The notes below the pieces were generated by a model. It made no database searches. It worked only from the letters and a program-made list of their open reading frames with translations, and was not told where the DNA came from. From Dethiosulfatibacter sp. (GTDB taxonomy: Bacteria > Bacillota_A > Clostridia > Tissierellales > Dethiosulfatibacteraceae): a DNA stretch of 14,229 nt. Shown here one piece after another: positions 1-7,961 of this stretch. The stretch lies in NCBI GenBank assembly GCA_019084435.1, contig JAHRFV010000215.1:1-14229 (forward strand), read 5' to 3'. Both the position numbers and the translations under genes were made by a program. The stretch's first letter is position 1; each line of letters opens with the position of its first letter.

Positions 1-1488
1 CACCAGATTCGCAAATCAACTCCCCATTCCTATACTTTTTCACGCATAAGGGGAACAGCGAAGACCTCGACTGCAAAGATATTTGCAAGGGCCATCAATT
101 GCACCAACAATACTGACGGAAATCCATGCAATGCTTGTGATTCTTGTCAGAGTATACTTTCCGACCGCAACATGGATGTTATAGAAATGGATGCAGCTTC
201 CAACAATGGTGTCGAAGATATCAGAGACCTTAGAGAAAAAGTTAAATTCCTACCATCCCAAAGCAAATACAAGGTCTATATAATAGATGAGGTCCATATG
301 CTTTCCAAAGGTGCTTTCAATGCGTTATTAAAAACGCTTGAAGAGCCTCCTGCACATTTGCTGTTTTTATTGGCAACCACAGAGCCTCAGAAAATTCCTG
401 CTACCATCTTATCAAGGTGTCAGAGATTTGATCTGAGGAGGATTAGTGTTGATGAGATTATTTTAAGCCTTAAAGACATTTTAAGCGATTTAGGCGTGAA
501 GAGTGAAGACGAGGCTCTTAGAATGATAGCAAACAGCGCAGAGGGCGCCATGAGGGATGCTCAGAGCCTATTGGACAGGTGCCTGACACATAACAATGAA
601 ATGATAACCTACAAAGATGTCACAATGCTTCTTGGAACAGTCAACTACAAAACAATACTGGAGTTTACCGATGCCTTGATTAAGGGAGATATACGGAAAA
701 CTTTGTTGCTGCTGGATGATATATTGGCAGAAGGAAAAGAAATCTCAACTTTTCTTGAAGATCTAATAGCGCATCTTAGAAACCTCCTTATTATCAAATC
801 AGTCAAGGACAGTCAAAAATTCATCAAACTTGGTGAAGATGCTACTCAACAATTGGAAGTCCAGAGTAAGACCCTATCAGTGCAAGACAATATAACGTTT
901 ATTGAGGATTTGTCTGAAACACTTTCACTATGCAAGAAAGCGGTGAATGACAGAATTCTACTTGAAACTAGGGTAATCAGACTATTAAGCAACAGCCAAA
1001 AGTTGAAACCGGAAGCAATTCAAAAGAGAGAACCAACTGAAGAAATCATTACCAAAAAACAAAAAAATGATAGACAAGCAACTGCAGAACCGAAGACCGA
1101 CAAGAAATCCGACAATTATGCAAACACGGAATTAAAACTGATCAAAGAACAATGGGAAAATATTCTGGCTGTCATTAAAAAAGAAAAGGTCACTTTCAAC
1201 GCAGTTTTGAAAGAAGCAGAGCCCTTTAAGGTGGAGGGTGATGAGGTTACTATAAGATTTGGCGAAAAATTCAGTTTCCATTTTAAGAGAGCAAACAATA
1301 AAGAAAATACTGAGCTTCTGCAACGCGTCATCAGCAGCATTCTCAAAAAAAATTGCGTTGTGAAGTTTGTAATCGATAATGGTGATAAAGATTCATCATC
1401 GAAAGTATCCGAACAGGAATTGAAAGAAAAATTAAATCAAAAGACTTTTGATATGTTTGGTGAAGACAAAGTTGAAATAATCGAATAG
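1..1488 (+). CDS. dnaX: DNA polymerase III subunit gamma/tau (5'-truncated by window edge)
   Basis: Clamp-loader AAA+ ATPase that loads the beta sliding clamp and organises the replisome. The frame is open from base 1. Aligned from memory with E. coli DnaX, about 30 N-terminal residues lie outside the window. Visible in order, counting codons from base 1: a Walker A region at codons 15-22, a zinc-binding set C34, C43, C46 and C49, the Walker B box DEVH at 96-99, LEEPP, and the sensor/arginine-finger motif SRC at 138-140. The collar domain follows, then a charged linker rich in Lys and Glu (about codons 335-375) and a short C-terminal domain ending DMFGEDKVEIIE. The visible part is 495 residues. 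An ATG at base 172 is internal and not the true start. Oddity: Walker A reads RIRGTAKT instead of GxxGxGKT, so both key glycines are replaced. All later motifs are intact, so I suspect poor sequence at a contig edge. The stop overlaps the ybaB ribosome binding site. Confidence 0.96.
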   Translation, partial: HQIRKSTPHSYTFSRIRGTAKTSTAKIFARAINCTNNTDGNPCNACDSCQSILSDRNMDVIEMDAASNNGVEDIRDLREKVKFLPSQSKYKVYIIDEVHMLSKGAFNALLKTLEEPPAHLLFLLATTEPQKIPATILSRCQRFDLRRISVDEIILSLKDILSDLGVKSEDEALRMIANSAEGAMRDAQSLLDRCLTHNNEMITYKDVTMLLGTVNYKTILEFTDALIKGDIRKTLLLLDDILAEGKEISTFLEDLIAHLRNLLIIKSVKDSQKFIKLGEDATQQLEVQSKTLSVQDNITFIEDLSETLSLCKKAVNDRILLETRVIRLLSNSQKLKPEAIQKREPTEEIITKKQKNDRQATAEPKTDKKSDNYANTELKLIKEQWENILAVIKKEKVTFNAVLKEAEPFKVEGDEVTIRFGEKFSFHFKRANNKENTELLQRVISSILKKNCVVKFVIDNGDKDSSSKVSEQELKEKLNQKTFDMFGEDKVEIIE

Positions 1489-1497
1489 GAGGACATT

Positions 1498-1845
1498 ATG
1501 TCAAAGGGAAAAAGAATGCCTGGTGGAATGCCGGGAGGAAACATGAACAATATGATGAAACAGGTTCAGAAGATGCAACAGCAAATGGCTGAGGTGCAAA
1601 AAGAACTGGAAGAAAAAGAAGTTGAAGCGACAGCTGGAGGCGGTGCAGTCACTGCGGTCGTTAATGGAAAAAGAGAATTGCTTAGACTTCAGATCAATCC
1701 GGAAGTTGTTGACCCTGAAGATGTGGAAATGCTACAAGACCTTATTGTTGCGGCTGTAACTGAGGCATCCAAGAAAGCTGAGGATATGATGGAAAAAGAA
1801 ATGTCCAAGGTTACTGGAGGCTTGAATATTCCGGGTATGTTTTAG
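1498..1845 (+). CDS. ybaB: YbaB/EbfC family nucleoid-associated protein
   Basis: Small dimeric DNA-binding protein of the YbaB/EbfC family, almost always encoded between dnaX and recR. It has 115 residues, slightly longer than the family norm because of a Met/Gly-rich N-terminus (roughly residues 6-20). A Gln/Lys/Glu-rich helix follows (about 21-48), then the family core with [16 protein letters not shown] and [17 protein letters not shown], and a C-terminal helix of [12 protein letters not shown] type. The ATG is preceded at 6 nt by AGGAGG (1487-1492), which overlaps the dnaX stop codon, so the two genes are probably translationally coupled. The exact biological role of the family is poorly defined. 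The assignment rests on family sequence and gene order. Confidence 0.97.
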   Translation: MSKGKRMPGGMPGGNMNNMMKQVQKMQQQMAEVQKELEEKEVEATAGGGAVTAVVNGKRELLRLQINPEVVDPEDVEMLQDLIVAAVTEASKKAEDMMEKEMSKVTGGLNIPGMF

Positions 1846-1859
1846 ATGGAGTTGATGTG

Positions 1860-2456
1860 ATGGAACAGTATGCTGCTCCTATAAACCACTTAATTGAGGA
1901 ACTGTCAAAACTGCCGGGTATAGGCAGAAAAACAGCACAAAGGCTGGCTTTTCATATTTTGGATATGAAAGGGGATCAGGTTGTCAAATTAGCTCAGTCT
2001 ATAGTGGATGCGAAAAAATTGATCAAATTTTGTACCAACTGTGGCAATATGACAGACAAAGATCCATGCTCAATTTGTGGCAATGTAAAGCGTGACAAGT
2101 CCGTAATTTGTGTTGTTGAAGATTCAAGAGACGTTGCAGCGATGGAAAGAATTAAAGAATTCCATGGCTATTACCACGTTTTGCATGGCACTATTTCACC
2201 TATGGACGGGATAGGCCCCGATGAGATTAATATAAAAGGCTTGATTACAAGACTGAACAATGATGTCAAAGAGGTTATATTGGCCACCAATCCCACAATA
2301 GAGGGTGAAGCCACAGCCATGTATATTGCCAGGCTTGTAAACCCTATGGGGATACGAGTCACACGACTGGCTCACGGTATTCCAATTGGTGGAGATATAG
2401 AATATGCAGACGAGGTAACCCTTGTCAAGGCATTGGAAGGTAGAACTCAGATATAA
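1860..2456 (+). CDS. recR: Recombination mediator protein RecR
   Basis: RecR works with RecO (and RecF) to load RecA onto SSB-coated single-stranded DNA during gap repair. From the ATG at 1860 the protein has 198 residues, the usual family length. Visible: a helix-hairpin-helix ([14 protein letters not shown], residues 18-31), a C4 zinc finger (C58, C61, C70, C73), and a Toprim domain with the acidic VVEDSRD segment (85-91) and [17 protein letters not shown] (143-159). A GTG at 1857 is in frame directly before the ATG. I prefer the ATG because GGAG at 1848-1851 then sits 8 nt upstream rather than 5. Third gene of the dnaX-ybaB-recR operon, followed immediately by a terminator hairpin. Confidence 0.97.
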   Translation: MEQYAAPINHLIEELSKLPGIGRKTAQRLAFHILDMKGDQVVKLAQSIVDAKKLIKFCTNCGNMTDKDPCSICGNVKRDKSVICVVEDSRDVAAMERIKEFHGYYHVLHGTISPMDGIGPDEINIKGLITRLNNDVKEVILATNPTIEGEATAMYIARLVNPMGIRVTRLAHGIPIGGDIEYADEVTLVKALEGRTQI

Positions 2457-2458
2457 TC

Positions 2459-2482
2459 AAAGAGGGAATATATTCCCTCTTT
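2459..2482 (+). terminator. Rho-independent terminator after recR
   Basis: A perfect 24-nt palindrome (AAAGAGGGAATA followed by its reverse complement) starts 2 nt after the recR stop codon. As RNA it folds into a stem of AAAGAGGG with CCCUCUUU closed by a short AU-rich segment. The T tract is short (CTTTAATAAT), so termination may be partial. Read-through would supply the next gene, which has no obvious promoter of its own. Confidence 0.7.
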
Positions 2483-2505
2483 AATAATATTCAAGGAGAA
2501 TCAGA

Positions 2506-3702
2506 ATGATTGATATAAAACTTTTAGAGTCTGTTGATAAAACATCTTACCGGATATTTGAAGACTTGATCAAAATCCGCAGAGATTTGCATCAAATCCC
2601 CGAGCTGGGAAGTGATTTACCCAAAACACGAGAATACATATTAAAAGAACTCAGAATGCTTGATGTTGAGATTAATGAAAGCGTCGGTGAAAATGGAATA
2701 GTAGCAACTCTTTATGGGGGACATAAAGGACAAACCATTGCCTATAGAGCGGATATGGATGCCCTTCCGTTGAAGGAAGAAAACTCCTTTGATTTTGCTT
2801 CAAAACACGAGGGTAGAATGCACGCCTGCGGACACGACGGACATGTAACAATCGCCCTAGGGATACTGAAAATTCTTGCTGAGATCAAAAATGACATTAA
2901 GGGCAACATTAAATTTATCTTTCAGCCTGCCGAGGAAACAACTGGTGGTGCATTACAAATGATCAACGACGGTGCGTTAAAAAACCCTGATGTGGATTAT
3001 ATTCTGGGGTGTCATATCTGGCCATCTCTAGAAAGTGGCAAGATAGGTATTCGAAAAGGTCCTATAATGGCAGGAACAGACATAGTTGACATTACCATTG
3101 AGGGTAAAGGGGGACATGGTGCCATACCGCATAAATCAATCAACCCCATAGTTGTCGGCAGCAAAATCATTACTGAGGTTGAGGGTATCAAGAATTATTT
3201 TGTGCCATCCAGCCAAAATTCTGTTATTAGCTTTGGCTCATTCAATGCAGGAGAGACTAATAATGTCATACCTCATAGCGCAAGACTTTTGGGAAGTGTG
3301 AGAACATTTTCGAAGGAGACCCAGGCTATTTACATTTCCAAGCTCACTGATATCATCAAGAGCGTGGAGACTATTTACGGTGCGAAATGCGTATTGAAAT
3401 ACATAAAAAATTATCCACCAACCATCAACGATGAACAGGTAGTGGATAAAATTGAGAATACATTGATTGAATATGGTTTACAGGATAAAATATTTCATAT
3501 TGATGAACCTTCTATGGGCGCAGAGGATTTTAGTTATTTCCTTCAAAATATCCCGGGTGCCTATATGTTCATTGGCTCTAGGAATGCGGAGAAGGGTATC
3601 ATGCAAGAAATTCATCATCCAAATTATGACATGGACGAAGCTATATTTGAGACTATTCCAGCTATTTTATCAAAAACGTTGCTGGAATTCCTCGTTTTCT
3701 AA
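2506..3702 (+). CDS. M20 family metallopeptidase / N-acyl-amino-acid amidohydrolase
   Basis: Predicted cytoplasmic di-zinc hydrolase of the M20 amidohydrolase group (hippurate hydrolase, N-acetyl-amino acid deacylase and IAA-amino acid hydrolase relatives), which cleaves N-acyl groups from amino acids. It has 398 residues, the standard length. Visible: RADMDALPLKE (81-91), the metal-binding MHACGHDGH (105-113, with C108 and H110), the catalytic PAEE (141-144), GCHIWP (168-173), the lid/dimerisation motif KGGHGAIPH (201-209), GAEDF (338-342) and the C-terminal ligand pair HHP (370-372). No signal peptide is present. The start is set by AAGGAGAA at 2493-2500, 5 nt upstream. The substrate cannot be read from sequence. 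The stop codon overlaps the stop of the convergent downstream gene. Confidence 0.93.
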   Translation: MIDIKLLESVDKTSYRIFEDLIKIRRDLHQIPELGSDLPKTREYILKELRMLDVEINESVGENGIVATLYGGHKGQTIAYRADMDALPLKEENSFDFASKHEGRMHACGHDGHVTIALGILKILAEIKNDIKGNIKFIFQPAEETTGGALQMINDGALKNPDVDYILGCHIWPSLESGKIGIRKGPIMAGTDIVDITIEGKGGHGAIPHKSINPIVVGSKIITEVEGIKNYFVPSSQNSVISFGSFNAGETNNVIPHSARLLGSVRTFSKETQAIYISKLTDIIKSVETIYGAKCVLKYIKNYPPTINDEQVVDKIENTLIEYGLQDKIFHIDEPSMGAEDFSYFLQNIPGAYMFIGSRNAEKGIMQEIHHPNYDMDEAIFETIPAILSKTLLEFLVF

Positions 3703-4637
3703 TTAACCAAATCCCACAATTCGAAAGTATAGTTGTTTCCATTGCTGTCCACCATTTTGACAGCCCCTTTTATCTTCTCGGTATTTTCAATCGAATCCCT
3801 AAAGCTGTAAGACCCGTTTATCATCAATTCATATTTAAGATTCTCTGATAGAATTTTTATTGGAGAATCTAATTGATTATTTACAGTTCCATCGGTGTAG
3901 TTGATGGTGGAAAAAGTCCAATCTGGATTATTCAGAATGCTGATCGTTTCAATCAAAACATCGTTTGAATAAAGCTCAAGTTTCATTTCAGCAATAGTAA
4001 CATCCTTAAAATAATCCTGAAGGAATTCGCTTGGCATATATGTCGGAGTCAATGAAAGATCCAGATGTATTGTTTCCAAATGGCCATCCTTCGTGTAATC
4101 AACTTTGTTTGAAAATCCATGAGCAATGAAGATTTCTGATAGCATGCTTTTGAGATAGACGACCTCAAGGGTTTCACTTCGTGAGGATAAATCTGATTCT
4201 CCTAAAATAACTAATTCATAATCGTTTTTAACGCTGACATTTATTGTATGATTCAATTGCAGGTTGCTGACATTTGGAGTCACATTTATTTTCTCGACTT
4301 CCTCACCCGTGGCCTTGGTGATCAATACAAATATTTCTTCTCCTGCCAGAAGGTCATTAAAAGACGCTTCAATGCCGATGCTGGTGGAGTCATTGCTTGA
4401 ATCATATCCGGTGGGAGTGATGGCATAAGAATAGATCCAGCCTTGTTCAGCCTTGAACTCATCCAATGTGCTGCGTACATTGTTGTTGATATTGTTGATG
4501 CTTCTGTCGAGATTGTATAGGTCACTTTTAAGATTGTTGATAGTATTGCCCAAGCTTTTGATCTCATTGAACATCGTGAGGTTCAGCAATAGCAGGACGA
4601 TAATCATGAAGCCGAAAAATTTAGTCAGTTTAGTCAT
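3699..4637 (-). CDS. Hypothetical membrane-anchored extracytoplasmic protein
   Basis: I do not recognise a family for this 312-residue protein. The N-terminus has a short basic stretch (KLTK) and then one hydrophobic segment (about residues 7-23, FFGFMIIVLLLLNLTMF) with no clear signal-peptidase site. This predicts an N-in, C-out anchored protein. Next comes an Asn-rich heptad-like region (about 24-60) that may form a short coiled coil. The remaining 250 residues are rich in Ser, Thr, Asn and alternating hydrophobics, suggesting a beta-rich domain outside the membrane. There are no cysteines. AGGAGA lies 6 nt upstream of the ATG. It is co-directional with and 93 nt downstream of the YjiH-type gene, but also has a candidate promoter of its own. 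Its last bases overlap the end of the M20 gene. Confidence 0.8.
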   Translation of the reverse strand: MTKLTKFFGFMIIVLLLLNLTMFNEIKSLGNTINNLKSDLYNLDRSINNINNNVRSTLDEFKAEQGWIYSYAITPTGYDSSNDSTSIGIEASFNDLLAGEEIFVLITKATGEEVEKINVTPNVSNLQLNHTINVSVKNDYELVILGESDLSSRSETLEVVYLKSMLSEIFIAHGFSNKVDYTKDGHLETIHLDLSLTPTYMPSEFLQDYFKDVTIAEMKLELYSNDVLIETISILNNPDWTFSTINYTDGTVNNQLDSPIKILSENLKYELMINGSYSFRDSIENTEKIKGAVKMVDSNGNNYTFELWDLVN

Positions 4638-4675
4638 TTGATCTCCTTTTTTATGCTGAGTTGATAATGCTTTTC

Positions 4676-4705
4676 ATAATACCATAGGTTAGACGACTAA
4701 GTCCA
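4676..4705 (-). promoter_or_regulatory. Candidate extended -10 promoter for the anchored hypothetical protein
   Basis: On the minus strand, TGG-TATTAT (4684-4676) forms an extended -10 element, and a weak -35 (TGGACT, 4705-4700) lies 18 nt upstream of the hexamer. Transcription would start near 4669, giving a leader of about 30 nt. The -35 is poor, so the gene may instead depend on read-through from the upstream membrane protein gene. Confidence 0.35.
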
Positions 4706-4730
4706 TTTTAAGTTCCGTACTCCTTGTTGA

Positions 4731-6032
4731 TTAAAGAATGACCCAGCTCCAGAAAAGTGTGATGGGAACTGACAAAATTATCCTTTGTAAGAAAATCACA
4801 AGAAAATCTTTTTTTGTTGTTAACCCGTGAAAAGACATGATAATCAACATGGGAGCGATGTAAATCAGTTGATTCATGGTGATCGCTGCCATAATGATTT
4901 GAGTGTTAGAGGATACTATATTTCTAAGAATCACTGCAGGCATGATTAAGTCTATTGTATATAGAATCAAAGTCTGTGAAAGTAAAAAAGGCTGTGCAAA
5001 ACCAAAGAGTTTCAAATATATCCCATAAGGATAAGACATAATCTCGAAAACATTGGTGTATTCTATCAACAGTACTGATAATGCCCCCAAAGTTATTAGA
5101 AAGGGAACAAAAGACAATAATATATTAGCGACTGAAAGCAAGCTGTTTTTGATGGAATACCTTGTTTTGGACGCCCTATCACTGGCCTTCTGGATTGCAT
5201 GGTGAAGCTTATTATCACCTTGATAATCTACTTCCGGCAAGATATCTTTGCTTGGATCCATATTGATAAAAGGGGGCATTCGTACCATGATAAAGGCCAT
5301 TGTAAAAAAGACAAGAACAGTTAAACCATAAAATTTGAAGAAAAATGCACTATCCCCTATAACACTCCAATACAATAGCCCTGTTGAGAGTGAAGGGACT
5401 GCTAGAGTCGTCATAATTCTCATTGCTTCTTGTTTGGAGTAGATACCTTTTTCATATTGTATCCCTGTCAGATACATACTCATGGTTGATCCAACAAAAA
5501 AAGATGTGACAAGATTGACCATGGCGTTACCAGGCACTTTAAATACTGGTTTTATTATTTTGTCCAGCATGACCTCCAGAAATTCAGCTAATCCATATTC
5601 ACTAAGCAGCGGTAAAAAGAAGTTGGCAATAGCGATAAATATAATGATGCTACCGGTCATTTCAATTATTTCTGCACTAGCAACATTGAGTTTTTTAAGG
5701 ATGCTTAAGTCAAGAAATTTATAACTAATAACAAAAAACAAAGCAGCGAATCTAAATAGTATCTGTAATGCTTTGACATTGAAGTTTTTTCTGATAAACT
5801 GGTATTTGGCCAAATGGTTTGGTTTGAATAATTTCACATAGATGGTTAGGAGGCTTACTGACAACATAAAAGCCAATGTAATATGACTGTAGTAGCTCTG
5901 AAAGATATCCTGAACCGCGTGTATAATCATCAGTAGTATGTTATCATTTGACTGAGGCGGTTTAACGATAAACACAAATAACCCCAAGCCTGTGAAAATA
6001 TAAAATTTTGCTTTACCGCTGAGTTTCCGCAT
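4731..6032 (-). CDS. YjiH family membrane protein with nucleoside-recognition (Gate) domains
   Basis: Polytopic inner-membrane protein of 433 residues, matching YjiH-family length. I count about ten hydrophobic segments, with Gate-like regions near residues 125-240 and 310-425. Characteristic stretches are VNLVTSFFVGSTMSMYLTG followed by YEKGIYSKQEAMRI, which resemble the conserved core of Gate-domain transport proteins (related to spore maturation SpmA/B and nucleoside transporters). A polar loop (about 255-290, including PPFINMDPSKDILPEVD) interrupts the membrane segments. Substrate and direction are unknown for the family, so transport is inferred. AGGAGA sits at 6043-6038 upstream of the ATG, and a good promoter lies just beyond it. 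It is divergent from nadE. Confidence 0.85.
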   Translation of the reverse strand: MRKLSGKAKFYIFTGLGLFVFIVKPPQSNDNILLMIIHAVQDIFQSYYSHITLAFMLSVSLLTIYVKLFKPNHLAKYQFIRKNFNVKALQILFRFAALFFVISYKFLDLSILKKLNVASAEIIEMTGSIIIFIAIANFFLPLLSEYGLAEFLEVMLDKIIKPVFKVPGNAMVNLVTSFFVGSTMSMYLTGIQYEKGIYSKQEAMRIMTTLAVPSLSTGLLYWSVIGDSAFFFKFYGLTVLVFFTMAFIMVRMPPFINMDPSKDILPEVDYQGDNKLHHAIQKASDRASKTRYSIKNSLLSVANILLSFVPFLITLGALSVLLIEYTNVFEIMSYPYGIYLKLFGFAQPFLLSQTLILYTIDLIMPAVILRNIVSSNTQIIMAAITMNQLIYIAPMLIIMSFHGLTTKKDFLVIFLQRIILSVPITLFWSWVIL

Positions 6033-6060
6033 GGCTTTCTCCTGATTGAATTCTTAGAAT

Positions 6061-6089
6061 AGTATATATGATAAGGTTGAGTTAATCAA
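6061..6089 (-). promoter_or_regulatory. Sigma-A type promoter for the YjiH-type gene
   Basis: Minus strand TTGATT (6089-6084), a 17-nt spacer, then TATACT (6066-6061), close to the vegetative consensus. The start would fall near 6054, leaving a leader of about 22 nt before the ATG. The -35 lies inside a 13-bp near-palindrome, TTGAGTTAATCAA (6077-6089), which could be an operator. Confidence 0.65.
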
Positions 6090-6123
6090 ACTATAAATCC
6101 AGTTTAAGATAACCGGAGGACTT

Positions 6124-6981
6124 ATGTCTGAAAGAAAAGATAAGATTATTGATCTTATAAAAAAAACGATACATGATTATGAATTCTATGGCGCTGTGAT
6201 TGGTATCAGCGGTGGATTGGATTCAACGGTAGTAGCCAAACTGCTGATTGAAGCTCTGGGTCATAAGAAAGTCCTGGGACTGTCCATGCCCGAGAGAGAT
6301 TCTTCACGACAGGTTTCCACGGATAGCCGTTTTGTCTGTGAGAGTCTTGGATTGGAATACAAAACTATTAATTTATCCAAGCAGCTGAGAGCCATGGGAG
6401 TCTACTCACTCAAACCACCGACTATCTTGTTTTCTGAAAAATTCAAAGAAAAGTATGCCAAAGGACTGTGGGAGAACATGGATAATCCTTATATCGCTGA
6501 TTTGAAATCCAGCGGTGATATGGAAAATCGAAAGAATCAAGCCTATTATCGAGCCAAAAACAGGCTGAGAATGATCAATCTTTACTTTGAAGCTGAGAAG
6601 AGAAGGTATGCGGTTATTGGAACAACCAATAAGACAGAGTATGATTTGGGTTTATATGTGAAGTGGGGAGACGAGTCATCTGATATCGAGCCAATCTTAC
6701 ATCTTTATAAAACCGAAGTGTTCGAACTTGCTAGAGAGCTGGATATTCCAGAGCGAATAATTGATAAAGCACCGAGTCCTGATATAGCTCCAGGGATTAC
6801 AGATGAGTATTTGCTTGGATTGGACTACAAAACTGCAGATAGACTATTGATAAAAATATATAATGATTATGATTTGTCAGAGGAAAACGAAAAAGACGTT
6901 AAAACTGTCAAAGCTATATTGGAAAATGTGAAATATAGAAGAATAAGAGATATTAGTATGTTTGAAAGAGGAATAAAATGA
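6124..6981 (+). CDS. nadE: NAD synthetase, ammonia-dependent
   Basis: Catalyses the last step of NAD biosynthesis: nicotinate adenine dinucleotide plus ATP and ammonia gives NAD. It has 285 residues and no N-terminal glutaminase domain, hence the ammonia-dependent type. Visible: the PP-loop SGGLDST (29-35), RAKNRLRM (143-150) in the substrate-binding region, GTTNKTEYDLG (166-176), KWGDESSDIEP (180-190), and the PSPDIAPGITDE segment that replaces the familiar PSADLWxGQTDE. Residues about 97-135, before the RAKNR helix, form a longer insertion than in the short Bacillus enzyme as I remember it. GGAGG at 6115-6119 lies only 4 nt from the ATG. It is the first gene of a two-gene unit, overlapping the next by ATGA. 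Confidence 0.9.
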   Translation: MSERKDKIIDLIKKTIHDYEFYGAVIGISGGLDSTVVAKLLIEALGHKKVLGLSMPERDSSRQVSTDSRFVCESLGLEYKTINLSKQLRAMGVYSLKPPTILFSEKFKEKYAKGLWENMDNPYIADLKSSGDMENRKNQAYYRAKNRLRMINLYFEAEKRRYAVIGTTNKTEYDLGLYVKWGDESSDIEPILHLYKTEVFELARELDIPERIIDKAPSPDIAPGITDEYLLGLDYKTADRLLIKIYNDYDLSEENEKDVKTVKAILENVKYRRIRDISMFERGIK

Positions 6982-7886
6982 CTAAAACCAAAGGTATCCT
7001 GCTGATTATGATGGCATCCAGTATTTTTGGATTAATGCCATTGTTTGCGAGAATAGGGACAAGCAACGGACTCAATTCAATAACGATTATCATGTTTAGA
7101 AGCTTTTTCGCTTCCATCTTTCTGTATCTCTATATGAGAAAGAAAGGTATTGATAGAAAAGTTGACAAATCATTGTTTAAAGACCTTGTACTTGTTAGTT
7201 TTTTTGGTTATGGACTGATGCTGCTGACTATGTTTTCATCATACAATTACCTCCCAACAGGCATAGCTACCACCATTCATTTTGTTTATCCTGCTGTTGT
7301 TCTGATTGGTTCAGTGATTTTTCACAAAGAGAAGCTGACAATTGAAAAAATCGGGATAGTTCTCGCAGCATTTGCAGGTATCTACCTGTTGTCAGCTGAA
7401 TCAGGTAGGATATCGATTAGTATTGTCGGTTTTTTGTTGGCATTTATTTCAGGTGTTTTTTACGCCTATTATATACTCAAGGTATCCTATAGCAATCTAA
7501 AAGCCATGAACTCTTATGTATTGGTTTTTCATATATCCATGCATAATTTCTTCTATTTTCTGATTACAGCATTGTTGACCAATACCTTGACACTGGATAT
7601 CACAATTATAGCTTACCTGGATGTAATTTTGCTGGCAATGTTTTCGATTGTTGCCATGTCTGCATTTAAAACAGGCTTGAACTATATATCATCCTGGTCA
7701 GCTGCTATTTTAAGCTCATTTGAACCACTTACCAGTATATTAGTGGGGGTAATCATCTTCAAAGAAACATTTAATATCAGGAATTTTTTTGGCACAGGCA
7801 TTATTATCCTGTCAGTCGTATACATCGCTTTGATTGAAAAAAGAAACGAGGTTAGATTGAAGAGTGTTAAAACAAGTGTTAAATAA
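6978..7886 (+). CDS. EamA/DMT-family transporter
   Basis: Drug/metabolite transporter superfamily membrane protein of 302 residues with ten predicted transmembrane helices arranged as two EamA repeats. The first repeat starts at the N-terminus (LIMMASSIFGLMPLFARIG) and the second begins near residue 150 (FLLAFISGVFYAYYILK). The second repeat ends with the usual SSFEPLTSILVGVIIFKE and then GTGIIILSVVYIAL. The basic C-terminal tail is cytoplasmic. The ATG overlaps the nadE stop codon (ATGA), so the two are probably translationally coupled. AGAGGA at 6967-6972 is the ribosome binding site. EamA proteins export or import diverse small metabolites, and the substrate here is unknown. The pairing with nadE could hint at a pyridine-related compound, but that is only positional. 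Confidence 0.92.
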   Translation: MTKTKGILLIMMASSIFGLMPLFARIGTSNGLNSITIIMFRSFFASIFLYLYMRKKGIDRKVDKSLFKDLVLVSFFGYGLMLLTMFSSYNYLPTGIATTIHFVYPAVVLIGSVIFHKEKLTIEKIGIVLAAFAGIYLLSAESGRISISIVGFLLAFISGVFYAYYILKVSYSNLKAMNSYVLVFHISMHNFFYFLITALLTNTLTLDITIIAYLDVILLAMFSIVAMSAFKTGLNYISSWSAAILSSFEPLTSILVGVIIFKETFNIRNFFGTGIIILSVVYIALIEKRNEVRLKSVKTSVK

Positions 7887-7893
7887 TATGTTC

Positions 7894-7922
7894 TTTATAA
7901 ATGATGTCAACCATTGTATAAT
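7894..7922 (+). promoter_or_regulatory. Promoter for the yaaO-tmk-darA-holB-ricT cluster
   Basis: TTTATA (7894-7899), a 17-nt spacer, then a perfect TATAAT (7917-7922). The start would be near 7929, about 33 nt before the first ATG at 7962. No terminator hairpin is visible between the EamA stop and this promoter, so some read-through is also possible. Confidence 0.6.
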
Positions 7923-7961
7923 AGGCTTAGTTTATAGGGTTTTGATACAAGGGTGTTCGAT

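Noticed and set aside
172..174. ATG at 172 as the start of dnaX
   Set aside because: The frame is open upstream to base 1 and encodes the zinc-binding cysteines and P-loop region of DnaX, so this Met is internal.
4690..4725. AAGGAG followed by a tiny ORF (MDLVV) on the minus strand before the anchored protein gene
   Set aside because: Spacing from AAGGAG to the ATG is about 14 nt and the peptide has five residues. It is not convincing as a leader peptide.
7953..7961. GTG start for the small membrane protein
   Set aside because: The ATG at 7962 has AGGGTG at proper spacing. The GTG lies within that sequence and has no good site of its own.
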